Shown: positions 48,701 to 61,539, counted from the stretch's first letter. The stretch is DNA of 64,000 bases from Arthrobotrys musiformis (GCA_036971715.1 JAVHJL010000003.1:1984001-2048000); one strand, 5' to 3'. Program-made: numbers and translations. Notes: generated by a model from the letters alone, not told the origin.

Positions 48701-50260
48701 ATTGGGAGCGCTCGCTGAGCTAGGCTGGTATGTAGGTACGGTAGCGATCGATCGCATGGTGCACCATCCATCCACCACCCACGATTCAGTTTAACTGGGC
48801 GCCAACGGAAAAATGTGAACAGCTTCGGTGCTAAGAGAAAAGTCAATTTCCAAGACCGAATTTATCCATTGCATATTATGTCAGAGGGTGAGGTTTTGTG
48901 ATTGGAACAGGAACGGGTGTTTCAGACGGGGTTCCTCGTTTGCTACTAATCATCATCGATCATGCGTGTATCGGCTTTTGGCTTGTATTTCTCTGTAGCG
49001 TATAATACTACTACGTATGAATGATCACAGTTGGCTCGTGCTTTTTAGACTATTAATGTGTGGGGTGATAATAATGAAAATGGCGGTCGACCCTCAATAG
49101 GTCCCTGTTCTGATTCGGGTTGAATTCGAAATTTCCAAGGACGAAAAGCAAAGCGGAACCTCTTGACGGTTTTTCGCACACGCCCGCTTCCCCCGATTAA
49201 TAGCCAATGCAATATTGGACGAATCCCGGATTAATAGTTATTATTAAGAGTGCTATATCAAAGTAGTATTTCGTACATATTCCGTGTTCAAGTACTGAAC
49301 AGGAAAGAAAACGGACGAAAAAAAAGGAACGAGATTCACGTTTGCCCTATGGCTTCCCTTCAAACTTTGCATAAGATACATATGGCTTTGGTCTGATGGT
49401 GTACCACCCCATCTTTTTCCCTTCTCACCTGTAATTTTCTATTTTTCTTGCTTTGTTTGATATTCATTTTCTATATACCCCCCCCTCATGGGGCGTCTAA
49501 ATATGTTTCAAGACGCGATATATACTCCAACGAAGGAAGAAAAAAATAATTTGGGATCTTCCCTTCTTATTCACAATACCGAGATAAAAAAAAAAAATTT
49601 TCAAAAAAAGAGGCTAGATTATAGTGAATGTGACATCTTGCAAGGTTATATATCTCTCTTTTTTCGATGTATGTTTCTATGACATGAGAATAATACCATT
49701 CTCTTCTTATCATTCCCTGCTCTGGGACCTGTCGATCCCGGATCCCCGTTTACGATTTCGGACTAACCTTCTTTTTTTTTCTTTTCTATTCTTCCCTTTC
49801 TAGAGCCTTTTTTTCTTCAGGAAGATTATTCCTCGCGGAGAGGAAACCGCCACCCCCCATGTTCAACCATAATGTCGGGGCGGCCGCTGCAGCCTCGGCA
49901 GAGTCGGCAGTAGCACATAGAGTTCTCTAACCACCCGTAATCTTCGATCGAGATGGGATACTTTGGCTATTAGACATGGGACGGGGGGGTTATTTGTGAC
50001 ATATGTACGTGCGCACGTTAAGTCTGGTGTGGAAACATCGAACGTACCTACAGATTTAGGTTAAAGATAAATTACAGTGGAACCAGGTAGTATACGGCGG
50101 ACGACGGCGGCGGGGGGGCATGTGTTCCATGTTTTTTTTCTTCCATTTCCTCTCGTTTCGTCTTGACGATATTTTGGGGGGTGTGGTATCTAGCTATATG
50201 TCCTGTTCGATATAGTTATATCTTCGTAATGTGGGATGATATGGTATATATTGGGGGCGC

Positions 50261-50298
50261 ATGTATGTATGTAGTATGTATGTAGTCTGTATGTATGC
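50261..50298. repeat. TATG/TAGT tetranucleotide repeat
   Basis: ATGTATGTATGTAGTATGTA and continuing units; about nine tetranucleotides with drift. Confidence 0.75.
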
Positions 50299-52463
50299 GG
50301 TCGCAGTGGAGATATGGGATGGGACGGTTATGGCGAACAGCATGGCTAGTGGGGAACCGGGTTTCGATTTTCTTTTTAGCCATTGCAAGGCCCCAGTGGT
50401 TAGGCTAGGCTAGAGGAGAGGAGAGTCGTTACGTTCCCTGCCGCCTTGTGTCCCCATTCCCCGAATCATGTAAGTTATTAATATCAAATATCTTAACATC
50501 TTAACAATCTCATATGTATGACCTGGCTTCGCACTAGCTACCACCCTTCTGTTTTGTTCGATTCTAGCGGCTGTTTTAGTCTTGCATGGACGAGATAGAT
50601 CTTGGCGGGATTCATATGACCCAGAAGTTTTGCAAATGGGAAAGCAGACAGGGTACTTTTGTTGATGCTAGTGATGCTCTGGTGATAATCTTGAGGGTTT
50701 ATAATTTATGTAACCAAAGCCATGCCTGGTCCATTGTGCTGGGACAATACAATACAAAGCAATCTACTCAGAAGCAAACCCGTCTAATATTCTCGTTTCA
50801 TTAAGCCTTTACTGAACCTTGCGCATGCCATGTTAAATCCTGGGGTGGTGGTGGTTAAGGTTACCTATTGTGAACTAGAATATCGACAGCCGGACCAGCC
50901 CGCCCACGCTTTACGCCTCTCATCTGTCAGAGGTTCGAAACAACCGGGAGGTTGACGGTTTCCTCTCTCGGTTTCTTTTTCAAGAGCTTTGGGCTGAGCT
51001 AGGGGGTGGGGGAACAGGGTGGGAATCCGGATTATCCTCTCATTTGCTGAAAATTGAGCCGGGTTCCTGTTCCCTTCCTCTCTAACGTAACCTCTCTCAT
51101 ATACTTGCTAATTATGGTGCCTTCTTACATCTGATGTTGAATTCAGGTTCCCCACCCCCCGTCGTCGTTCGTCAAAAGAACCGGCCGTGAAGGTTTATGC
51201 AGAACGCAATTCGAGTTACACTTATCACCGTGCAGTGCATAACAACCACGGGTCTTTTACCGGTGCCTGTTCGAATCCAATTGATTGATCATACAGTTCT
51301 TTTTTAGGATCGAGCGCGAGGTAGTGGTCCTGTGCAGTGTAATCTCTGGATGAAAACAAGTTCCCATGGGACCCCGTTCGTGTCCCCCCCTCTTACGTGT
51401 TCGCTGATCTTCCCAATCGGATCTTCCAATGGGTTTTGAAGGATTCACCATGATGGCGGAAAGTAGATGCTTACCAGGGGTATGCGTGTGCGTGCGGTGC
51501 CGAGATGCAATGTCGTGGTTCTGTCATCATGGTGTTTTCAATTGCGCAAAACTGGACTCTTTTGCGCCAGGCCGGCTTGCCGCAATTTAGTGGAAGGGGG
51601 AAACAAAAAAAAAAAAAAAGCACGGACCCCAAATTTTTTGCTGTCTCGATTCATGACTGACCCACCGGAACACGGGTCTCGATAATTTGGTGTACCCACT
51701 TTTTTCGGCGGGCCGAGCTTAGCTGTCAAAAAAAGATTGGGACGGAACTTAATCATGTACCTTTCGATCAGAAGACAAAAAGGAAAGGGCACGAGCGAGT
51801 ATTACATACATGCGCTATGGCCGATCGTATCGTATACCTGCTATACACCGGCCGGAGAAAGCGCATTGAAACTTAAAACCTGTGTACATATATGGCCATG
51901 CATGACTTGTGGAACATGAAAGTTTCAGCTAGAACTATATCTTTTATAGGGATATCTTTTATTTTCTTCCGGGGGGGAGGCACATACGCATAACACGAAG
52001 TCCAAACGAAGAAAGAAAGAAAATAACCAAATTTCTAATATAAGGTTCGATTGTTTTCCTTAATCAATGACTACATGGCTCAGCCGGCGATCTGGATAAA
52101 TTCGATTCCTCTCACTCTCCCTTTGTTTTCCCCTTTTCACATCTGACCACATGACCAAGAGATTAGATGTTTTGATAAGTTGGGGGTGCAGTGCTGCTGC
52201 AATCGAGGCGACCAAATACGGGGATGCATATTGGGGGTGTTATATCATGATTAAAAAGAAAAACGAAGTTGTCTTCATGAAAGTGGCTAGCCGCCACACT
52301 CGATGGCGTAGTTTGAATAGATTGCCTCTATTAATCTATTTCTTTCGACAATTGATAACAGGAGGCAAAGGAAGACAGACGGGAGGGAGAGAGCATTGGC
52401 GCTTGACGGAGTTGGCAAAAATAAAGTAGTTACAAAAATTATATTATTTTTTGTTTATTGCTT

Positions 52464-54199
52464 TCAGTCCTTCTCTGCAATGCTCTGCAGGCGCTTATCA
52501 ATTTCATCAACCGATAGTTTCCGGAAGAATGATTGTGGCTCGCCCTGTTCGTCGTCACCCTCCTTCGGTGCGCCGACAACTCCAATCTCGATCTCGGTAG
52601 CCTTGAAGTCTTGGCTCAGAACCGTAGACAAAGTCGTTATCGCCAATTCGACAACTTCCTCCCAAGTTCCCGGCGCTGCATCCTTGTTCTTCAACTTCTT
52701 CTCGAGGAAGTTGGTAGCTTCCTGCTGCTTTGGTCCGGATGCCGTGGCTTTGTAGCCCGTGTAGTAACCCGCTGGGTCGACCTTGTATAGGGAAGGTCCG
52801 TGCTCGTCGTCCAAAGATATTAGAGTCATTGATACACCTAGCGGGCGCATGTATGCCTGTCAACGGCCCGTCACGGAACGACGTTATTAGCCACGGTCCC
52901 TTTATCGTGTTCGTAACAGAAAGCCTTCATTCGCGAAAACGAATGGGGGAAATGAAGATAAAAACGGGGGCAGTTGTCTTTCGATGTCGTCTAAGTCCGT
53001 GCGGGGGGTCTTAACCCAACAGGGTGAAACGTCGAGAGGATACCCACTTCCCGTCGACTGTTTCGTTTTGGATGTCTCCACCCGGTTTCTTGATCTCAAG
53101 ATCGACAGAAAGTCTTTCCGGGGTAAACCAAGTAGAGTTGAAAGGCAAAATACCAAAAATGAAGAACCATAAAAAATAGAAGTGACTTACCCTCTGGGTG
53201 TAGACTTGGTTGATATTTGCCAGTCGTTTTGCCAGAACATCGCAGGGCATTTCGTACCCGTACTTGTATCTGAACTCCGCCGCTTCACCCCGTGCTCGTG
53301 TAACCGAAGCTCGAGCATCCGCAATTGATCCGGTCATAACGCATCCCGAAGACGGCGAGAGGGGGAATATGTAAGTAACTGAGGCCGGATCCATCAATTT
53401 ATCCTACGGATGCAATAGCAATATACCAGGTACGATTAGCCAGCTATCTTGCATAACGGGGACCACGGGAAGGCAACACGCCCTGTCGACGGATTCGAAT
53501 AGAATCGGACAAGGGAAGGTAAATCTCCCAAAATAGAGGAAGGACCTAGTTGCGGGTTTGCCCGACTCTCTCTCTTTCTTGCTGCCGGAGAATGTGGGGA
53601 TCCTAAACTTACCGGGACCTTCTTTTGGGAGATCACGACAGCGCAGTTTTTGCCTCTAATCCCGACGGTGGTGATATTTGCAGCAGTTATCGCTTTGAAG
53701 GCATATTCTGTGAAAAGGTTGTGGAAATTACTCCATGCGTCAGCGACAACTGTACTGTACTGTATCGTACTGTATAACCGTATTTCTGCAGAACTTAAAC
53801 ATCATCCCAATCATCCAGTCGATGCTTCCGAAACCGTATACGAATAGCCGCATAGATTGATGGCTTTTTGGACATCTGGTACGAGATAACGATGCGGTGA
53901 TTCGGAATCATCTTGATGTGATTGGGGGTTCCTTCTCTTGGGGGATTTTATCCAGTCCAAAAATGACATATCCGTGGGGTGAAATGGAAGAAGGATTTCC
54001 CACCAACTTGATAGAGCCGACCCTGCTCGGAGAAGATGGTGATATGACGGTCGAATCCAGCACTTCCTAATTGTACATACGAAGCCAGTTAGTAAAAGGA
54101 AATAAGTCCATACATGTCTGCCCATGCCGGGCGTCGTCGTAAGGTCATGTGTGTGGGGTATAATGGCAAAGCGGCATGTCGCTGCTACATACCCGACAT
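52464..54199 (-). CDS. SCL1: 20S proteasome alpha1 subunit (Scl1/PSMA6)
   Basis: Predicted 256 residues in five exons: 54199-54193, 54066-54004, 53707-53613, 53403-53191 and 52856-52464, all phases correct. The first exon is only 7 nt (ATG TCG G). The protein reads MSGSAGFDRHITIFSEQGRL, the proteasome alpha-type N-terminal signature, then YQVEYAFKAI, GKNCAVVISQKKVPDKLMDP, SVTRARGEAAEFRYKYGYEM, NINQVYTQRAYMRPLGVSM and a C-terminus ending SIAEKD. The run from DKLMDP to YMRPLGV distinguishes alpha1 from the other alpha subunits. It forms part of the outer ring of the 20S core and helps gate substrate entry; it is not proteolytic. Length matches orthologues (about 250). It is divergent from GET3 across 412 bp. 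Confidence 0.96.
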
Positions 54200-54611
54200 T
54201 TTGGCGGCGTCGTTCCCTCGTTCAGCTCAAAAGGCCAAGAAACAATGGATGAAGCTGTCGGATCTGTATCGTAACTGCTCCGGAGCGAGATTCTGTGAGG
54301 TCTTGGTAACAGACGGTCTGTCGTATGAAGGTTGTGCTGATGGGGGGGAGGAGGGAGGTTGACGCGTCGTCGTTCGTTGGATGTGGAGGTTGTGAGCAGT
54401 CGAAGGCCTGGAAGCTCCGTGGAAGCTTGAGTTGGTTCTAAGCCGAATCCAGTAAGGCCAGTTCCGCTGCTTTGACGTAGAGAGCCTCACCAACGTTGCA
54501 AAGAACACCCCACCAACCAACAATAACGCCAGCAATCGCACAGCTGTATACCAAGCTACGGCCCGGATAAAACAGTCAAAGCAGTCGGAGCACGATCGCA
54601 GATACCGAAAG
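54200..54611. promoter_or_regulatory. shared divergent promoter of SCL1 and GET3
   Basis: A 412-bp region separates the two start codons. It should contain both promoters. An ORF of 216 codons antisense to GET3 spans it but has no domain and overlaps the coding exon of GET3. Confidence 0.6.
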
Positions 54612-55858
54612 ATGGCAGACCTCGACGAACTGGAGCCTACCCTGCAGAACATCATCGACCAGAAGACGCTGCGATGGATCTTTGTGGGCGGGAAGGGTGG
54701 CGTGGGAAAGACTACAACATCGTGCTCCTTGGCAATACAGCTTGCCAAAGCGCGGAAAAGCGTTCTAATCATATCTACTGGTATGATATGTATGATTCCT
54801 GCTATCATGTGAGCTTGGCTAACAGAAGTTACTGCTCTATAGACCCTGCTCACAACTTGTCGGACGCATTCGGCCAAAAGTTTGGGAAGGAGGCAAGAAA
54901 GATTGATGGCTTCGATAACTTGAGCGCCATGGAAATCGACCCGTCTGGGTCGATGCAGGAGCTGTTGGAATCTAGTAAGCTCCTCGAGGGACCGATACTT
55001 GGATGATAGATATACTGATACGATGACGATGACGGCAGGCGAATCCGGTCAAGGTAATCCGTTGGGCGGAATGATGCAGGATCTAGCCTTCAGCGTATGA
55101 TGCCCGTCATTATATCACATAGTCTTACTATCTCTCTAACTAAAATTTTTATAGATTCCCGGTGTCGACGAAGCCATGTCCTTTGCCGAAGTCCTGAAGC
55201 AGGTTAAATCGATGTCCTACGATACTATTGTCTTCGACACAGCTCCCACCGGCCACACATTAAGATTCCTACAGTTCCCAACCGTCCTCGAGAAGGCCCT
55301 TGGAAAGCTCTCCCAGCTATCTGGAAGGTTCGGACCGATGCTGAACGGTATTATGGGTCAAGGCCTTGGTGGCCCAAGCAATGTGGACGAGATGCTTCAG
55401 AAGATGGAGAGCATGAGAGAAACCATCAGCGAAGTTAATACGCAGTTCAAGAACCCGGATATGACCACGTAAGTCCTTCCAGTGTCAATTTCCATCTGTT
55501 TTTTTCCAGGGGAAAAATTCTAAGACAAAGTCAAACTAGCTTCGTCTGCGTGTGCATCGCCGAGTTCCTGTCGCTCTACGAAACCGAACGTATGATCCAA
55601 GAACTAACATCCTACGAAATCGACACCCACTGCATCGTCGTCAACCAACTTTTGTATCCAAAGAAGGGATCGGAATGCGAGCAGTGCAACGCCCGAAGGA
55701 AAATGCAAAAGAAGTACCTCGACCAGATGACTGAATTGTATGAAGACTTCAATGTTGTCAAGATGCCGCTTTTGACTGAAGAAGTCCGTGGCAAAGATAA
55801 ACTGGAGAAGTTCAGTGAGATGCTTATTACCCCCTTCGTTCCACCGGATGTAGAGTAG
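54612..55858 (+). CDS. GET3: Get3/ASNA1 ATPase for tail-anchored protein insertion
   Basis: Predicted 329 residues; exons 54612-54780, 54843-54974, 55039-55094, 55155-55468 and 55540-55858, all in phase. Motifs: deviant Walker A GGKGGVGKTT (26-35), switch I DPAHNLSDAF starting at Asp57, the client-groove segment GNPLGGMMQDLAF (about 107-118), switch II DTAPTGHTLR (147-156), and zinc-binding Cys270 and Cys273 in CEQC that hold the dimer. Get3 receives tail-anchored proteins from Sgt2/Get4/Get5 and delivers them to Get1/Get2 at the ER. All catalytic and metal residues are present and the length is near the usual 330-355. Confidence 0.97.
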
Positions 55859-56370
55859 ACGCATACACAGGACAGGCAGTTTTTGCATAATACTTTCCTT
55901 TGGATATAGTCATAATATAGACCAGAGCCCGCCTACCTACCGGCCTCCCCTCAGGCAGTTTTCGATAGCTTATTATAAGCACTTATTCTTTTTTAATATA
56001 AATCAAAATTGTTTAGAAACGATCCTACCTCTGTAGTAATTCCCCACCGTCTATTCATATGTCATTTCATGTTCAGCGGCGGTTATCGTATCAAATCTCA
56101 TTGTCGACTAGTGGTCAACGTAGAAGTATCTCGGTGAAGGCATTTCTGTGTTGCACAGCTTAAACGCGTGAAGTTCAAAACAATACAACATCCCCAACAT
56201 CCCTCCTCCAAAACCCACCTTCAATCCTCACCACCACCCATCTCCACATCGCGTATACTCTCCAACTTACCTCTCGAACGCCTTGAAGACCATTCAGAAT
56301 ATCTGTCTTCCAAAGCTGAATGTACCAGACCTAATTGCGACAACATATCTCCCGACCGCGCACATAAAAT
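55859..56370. other. intergenic region between GET3 and the GCP3 gene
   Basis: About 510 bp between two genes on the same strand, holding the GET3 3' end and the GCP3 promoter. No gene seen. Confidence 0.45.
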
Positions 56371-59300
56371 ATGCCTTCAACACGGAACAACAGGATAGAC
56401 GAAGGTCTATCTAAGCTTATCGAATATATCCTGCCCGAACTAGAGGACGAAGATGAGGACGAGGACCTCAAAGCAAATGCCCTTGAGCTGGCTCAGGGTA
56501 TGATTGATAGGTATATACTCTCCCATTTCATCTTAAATTTCTTATCGTCCATAAAACTAATAGTCTTCCTAGCCATGTCGCTCCATCCTACGCAGACGAC
56601 CCAGCTCATATCGCCAATATTATAAAGAACAAATGTACATACACCACTACCACCCCGAAGCCCTCCCTTTCAAGCAAAAGCCCTGGCTAAAAAGGCAAAA
56701 TACTTCCTTTCTATTAGCAGGTGTCTGAAATAAAAACCAGCAGGGCACAGTTGTTTGGCTGACTGGTTACGAATTGCAAAAAAATCAAGTAATCCGAGAC
56801 AATCGCACATCCGACAAGGCTCTCCGATTTCACAACCTATACTCCCGACTTTTGACGTTACCGTTGATAAAGCAGAAGGGTGCTATTCTCCACTTGCTAC
56901 ACGAGTTATCTGAAGAGTCGGAAAGGAATACGATAAGCAGGGCGTCGGAGAGGAATACGATAAGCAGGGCGTCGGAGAGGCAGTCTGCCACCGATTCTAG
57001 AGCGCCATCGAGGGCCGGGACGGAGTCCACAAGACGGCCGTCAAAGGCTACGACAGTGAAGGATGACGACGATGAATTCGATGCTTCTGTACCACCGAAG
57101 CCCTTCCTAGCGCCGGAGAGGGGTGATGTGAAGAATGGCGAGCCGACAAAGGCCGCCATTCTTGCCGGTGTCAAGCCACCGTCAGGTATTGCACCAATCT
57201 CACCCTTCCTATATCCTCAAACACTAATAGATTGAATTTCTCAGATCCTTCCGAAGTTATCTTGTTAAAAGACATGCCATTCACCCTCCAAGGCGTATCT
57301 TCCAAAAACCTCACATTCTCCCAAGAGAACACCTTAAAGCTACCCCCAAACCTTCCGGTCCCCTTAATATCCCTCCTCCATACCCTCGCCGAACCGGCAT
57401 TACTCTACCGTTCCCTATCAGCGTTTGTTGAAGAGTCGGATGCGATAGAAGATAAAGGCGGCTTGGTGGGTCAAAGCTTGAGCGCAGCGATAGGAAATGA
57501 ACTAAAAGCATATCTAAGCCTGGTAGCCGGTCTCGAAGGCGAAATCCGCCGAGCAACCGCATCGCTATCAGAAGACGACCCACACGGCCTCGCAGTCCGA
57601 AAAGTCGGCGTGACGCTCCGAAGGTGCATGATATGGACTCGAGAGGCAACGATGGGCCTCCGCCTCATGGCCGCCATAGTAGGTGAATCCAAGGGCAAAA
57701 GAGGTGGACAGTTGATCTCCATCATCCACGGCTTCTCCACCTCCCATGGTGACCCTTTCGTCTTCAACTTCGCGAAAAGGCTGTTGACCTCCGTCACCCG
57801 GCCGTTTTACGATTTACTCAGAAGATGGGTCTACGACGGTGAACTCACAGATCCATACCTTGAATTCTTCGTAATCGAACAATCCGAAGAAGCAATACTA
57901 GCAGCCAGCGCCGAACGTAAGGGCCACGCCTCCAGCGTCTGGGAAGATAAATACAAACTCGACACGGAAATGATACCCACAATCATGACACCGGAATTCG
58001 CAAATAAAGTCTTCCTAATCGGGAAGAGTTTAAACTTCATCCGCTACGGCTGCGAAGACTCGGAGTGGGTGGAGCGGTACTCAAAGACGACGAGTAAAGA
58101 ATTAAGCCACGACGACTACGCCTCTCTAGAACAAAACATCGACGAAGCGTACAAAACGACAATGGAACGATTAATGCACCTCATGAACAAGAAGTTCAAC
58201 CTATTCGAACATCTATGCGCACTTAAAAAATTCCTATTACTGGGACAAGGTGATTTCATAGCATTGTTGATGGAATCACTCTCCTCGAATCTGGACAGAC
58301 CCGCGAATACGCTGTACAGACATAATCTGACTGCACAGCTCGAACACGCCATCCGCGGCTCAAACGCACAATTCGAATCACAGGAGGTCCTCCGCCGCCT
58401 GGACGCCCGAATGCTGGAACTCAGCCACGGAGAAATCGGCTGGGACGTTTTCACACTAGAATACAAAATCGACCCACCGGTGGACGTGGTAGTAACGCCC
58501 TACGGCAGCAGGGAGTACCTGAAAGTCTTCAACTTCCTCTGGAGGATCAAACGTGTGGAATTTGCGCTCGGTAGCGCATGGAAGAAGTACATGACCGGCG
58601 CGAGGGGGGTATTAGCCAGCGTGGCTGATAAAGTAGGGAACGACTGGAAGGTGGCACGGTGTTGTATCGCCGAGATGATACACTTCGTCGCTCAACTGCA
58701 GTATTACATATTATTCCAGGTCATCGAACCCTCATGGGAAAAACTTACAGCAACACTGAATAAAACCGGCGTAACCCTCGACGACCTCATCGATGCGCAT
58801 AAATCGTACCTCAACAGCATCACCAAAAAGGGTCTACTAGGCGGCGGGGGTAACCCCAAATCAAGACAACCGGAAACATCTTTCCTAGCCCAGCTTCATG
58901 AGATCTTAAAAAATATGCTGGCGTATAAAGACGCCATGGATGGATTATATAGCTGCTCCGTCGCGGAGTTTACACGACGACAAGCTACGTCCGCATTAAT
59001 CGATGCGCGAACCGCGGCAGGGAAATGGGGCGTCACCGAGGCCGATAGTAACAGCGGCTACGAATTCGGAGCGCAGGTGAAGAAACATTCCTTGAGGGGC
59101 GCCGCCGCCAGACGACCCGTGGATCCGGATAGGATGGACATCGACAGCGAAACCGACTCCGACGACAGCGACGGCGACGACGGTGATCTCCCGGGTATCA
59201 GACAACGACTGAAGACTTTAACGATCGAATTCCAAGCTAGGACTGCGGTATTACTGGGTGATCTGGCGAGTCAGTCGGATATGGATATGAGATTCTTGGG

Positions 59301-59403
59301 GGTTATGTTCTCATTCAACGACTTTTATGTGGTGAAGAAGGGGAAGGGGAAGACGGTTGTTGAGAGGAGGACTGCGCAGAGGGGGGATGAGACGCCGGCT
59401 TAG
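56371..59403 (+). CDS. SPC98: gamma-tubulin complex component 3 (GCP3/Spc98/Alp6)
   Basis: Predicted 918 residues; exons 56371-56510, 56573-56634, 56790-57185 and 57245-59403, in phase. The acceptor at 56789 was chosen because it restores KNKLIRDNRTSDKALRF, as in GCP3 orthologues; an alternative acceptor at 56750 would add 13 residues. N-terminal helices include RFHNLYSRLLTLPLIKQKGA and HLLHELSE. A low-complexity acidic linker follows, then GRIP1/GRIP2: ILLKDMPFTLQGVSS, GLVGQSLSAAIGNEL, RRWVYDGELTDPYLEFFV, FLIGKSLNFIRYGC, KKFLLLGQGDFIALLMESL, RPANTLYRHNLTAQLEHAIR and FLWRIKRVEFALGSAWKKYM. These match GCP3 rather than GCP2. The protein recruits gamma-tubulin to spindle pole bodies. Pole-body proteins such as Pcp1 bind its N-terminus in yeasts. 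Confidence 0.95.
56924..56977 (+). repeat. 27-bp tandem duplication in the GCP3 linker
   Basis: AGGAATACGATAAGCAGGGC plus seven more bases is present twice in a row, encoding RNTISRASE twice. It lies in the disordered linker and keeps the frame. Confidence 0.9.
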
Positions 59404-60190
59404 GCTCCGCTACTTTTACTGCCTTCGACACTCAAGTTGGTGGGGTTGGCAGACACGGTAGCATTTGGTTTACGAGATAAGTTGGTTATGGTTTTTTTTT
59501 TTGTATATAAGGCTGCAAGTTTAGCGTGGCGGGGTTTATTGGAGCCGGAATCAAAATAATTCAAAGGATGATCTGGTTATATATATAATTCATTCTATCC
59601 AATTCCGCACACGGGGTACAGGGCAAATTTAAGTAGCTAATCGATAAAGAAAAAAAAAATCTCGGGATATAAGGTTATGAGAAAATAGCAAAGAGCGGGG
59701 GAACGAAACCAAGCGCCTTGTAGCAGTTAAACACGAGTCGCGCACGACCAAAAAGAAGAGAACGGCGGCAGAACAACAGAACAAAACAGCGAAGCTTGAA
59801 GCAGAGGTGGGGAGGAGAGTGGATCGCCCACGATGCACCTTGAGAAGGGGAATTCTTATAATTATGCATAAAAACCTGACAGGGAGAAACAAAAACTAGA
59901 AAGCATTATCCCGACACACAGAACCCCAGCGTTTCCTCTTGTAGTAAAAAAAAAAAGGAGAATAAGAGGAAATATAAAAAGGAATACTTAGTAAGTAAAT
60001 GAAATAGGAGTACAAGGCACCCAACATCTGACAGTAATATCATGACGTATAGACGACGGCAGGGGGTTTAGTGCTCTGAATGGAAGAGAGAAAAACGAGA
60101 GTGTAGTACTTTCGCTGCCTGTTTTTTCTATAGCTAAATCCATAGGATAGAACAGGCCTGAAGAGAGCAAGGGACAAGGGACGGTAAAAA
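59404..60190. other. convergent 3' intergenic region
   Basis: About 790 bp between the ends of GCP3 (+) and SNF7 (-). It contains A/T tracts at 59490-59500, 59648-59660 and 59946-59957. No gene seen. Confidence 0.45.
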
Positions 60191-61141
60191 TCACATTGCC
60201 ATCTCGGCTTGGAGCTTCCGAAGTTCTGCCTCTTCGTCGTCTTCTTCGATTTGTTTTTGTGTCTGCTTTTGCTTTTCTGCACGCATCCCAAAAGAAGCCC
60301 GTTAGCCACCATAAATGGAAGGAAATAAAGAAGGGAACAAAGAAAAAACTCACCCGCTCCATTCGGGACGCTGACAGGCGGTGCGCCAGCGGATAGCATT
60401 TGCTCGTCCAGCTTCTCCTGCTCCAGATCTCGTAACTCGTCTAGCAGCTCGGATTCATCGATCTGGTTGTGGGTTTCACCGATTTGGCCAATGCGCTCGG
60501 CTATCTGGTTGGAGTTCGTCATCTGTTCGTCCAGTTCGTCCAGGAGGTTGTCTATCTTGTCGATGTTGTGCTTCTTGTTCATATCCTTCATAGCCTTGTT
60601 GGCCTCCTTCATGGCCTCGAGGGTTTGGTAGTTTATGTTGGCGTTTTCGATGGATGATATCTAACAGATTGGATACGAAGATTAGAAAAGAACGAGTCAG
60701 AAGAATCGGGGGTTATCAGAGTCGATAGGGTGTATATACCTGTGTATCCAGCGTTGCGATCTGTTTCTGTGTTCTCTCCAGCTCAACCTCCAGTGTCTTC
60801 TTCTTTCTCAGCGCAGCGAGTGCCACTAATCGAACAATATTAGCCGACAGTCCTCTCCAAGTTTTTGCAGAAGTCTCCTTTCTCTCCCGGTGGAATAGGG
60901 AAGAAGGCAGGGAATAATATATTCTACGTTAAAAAAAGTGAAGAAAAGTGACCTTACCAGACTTATTCGACGTAACATTCTTCTTCGCTTTATCATCCTG
61001 GTCGTTAATCTGGGTCTCGAGGAAGGCCTCCCGCTTCTCTAGTATCTCTTTCTGTTCTCGTAGTTTTAAGATAGCGCTCTTCGGTCCAGCATTACGAGCC
61101 GAACCGCCACCGCCGAACCAGGTGCTGTTGAACCAGCTCAT
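60191..61141 (-). CDS. SNF7: ESCRT-III subunit Snf7/Vps32/CHMP4
   Basis: Predicted 220 residues; exons 61141-60958, 60825-60740, 60660-60354 and 60276-60191, in phase. It starts MSWFNSTWFGG, like yeast Snf7 (N-terminal amphipathic membrane-inserting segment). Then comes a basic helical core (ILKLREQKEILEKREAFLET, ALAALRKKKTLEVELERTQK), the conserved NINYQTLEAMKEANKAMK, the linker MNKKHNIDKIDNLLDELDEQ and an acidic C-terminus ending EAELRKLQAEMAM, the MIM1-type Vps4-binding helix. It polymerises into filaments on endosomes, nuclear envelope and plasma membrane to drive membrane scission. In filamentous ascomycetes it also serves pH signalling as Vps32 with PalA/PalB. Length and architecture are canonical. 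Confidence 0.96.
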
Positions 61142-61539
61142 GGTCGTTTTTCTCTCTCGATGGAGTGTTTGGCTTGAGGATGTATGGATAGACGGATGGA
61201 TATACGCTCGTACGCCAAGGTAGCCCTCTCCTCTTTCGGGGGACGAGTAGCGGGCGGGAGGGTCGTAGGATCTCTCGTTATCCTTGTCGGAGATAAAAAG
61301 TCAGAGACGGATAGCAGATAGAGGCTGCGGGGTTTCTTTGAAGCACGAGATCGGAATACGATAGAGTAGGAATTCGAGTACAAGCGCTGTTTCCGAACGA
61401 AGCCCTTGGCGGAATAATAGGGCCAGAGCAGGTATCGACGACTTTTATCTGTTTGCTTGGGAGGCAGGGGAGGGAAGAGGGAGAGAAGGTGGAAGGAAGC
61501 TCTCGAGAGGTAGGATTTAAGGTGACGTTGGCGGGTGAT

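Larger units (their letters stand above)
38479..52463. other. about 14-kb gene desert with microsatellites and homopolymer tracts
   Basis: No ORF over 176 codons and none with recognisable domains lies in these 14 kb, and I could not assemble spliced genes from conserved-looking pieces. The sequence is dominated by A/T runs, C/G runs (41250, 45200, 49986, 50110), pyrimidine tracts and short tandem repeats. It lies 5' of the disordered regulator-like gene (38478) and 3' of the proteasome gene (52464). It may hold a long leader and distal promoter of the former, non-coding transcripts, or small secreted proteins too short to call. Confidence 0.55.

Noticed and set aside
51230..51300. GTTCGAATCC motif resembling a tRNA T-loop
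   Set aside because: The flanks do not form acceptor, D or anticodon stems, so no tRNA is supported.
54227..54877. 216-codon ORF antisense to the first part of GET3
   Set aside because: It overlaps the GET3 P-loop exon on the other strand, has no recognisable domain, and its Ser/Val/Arg-rich composition is that of an antisense shadow.
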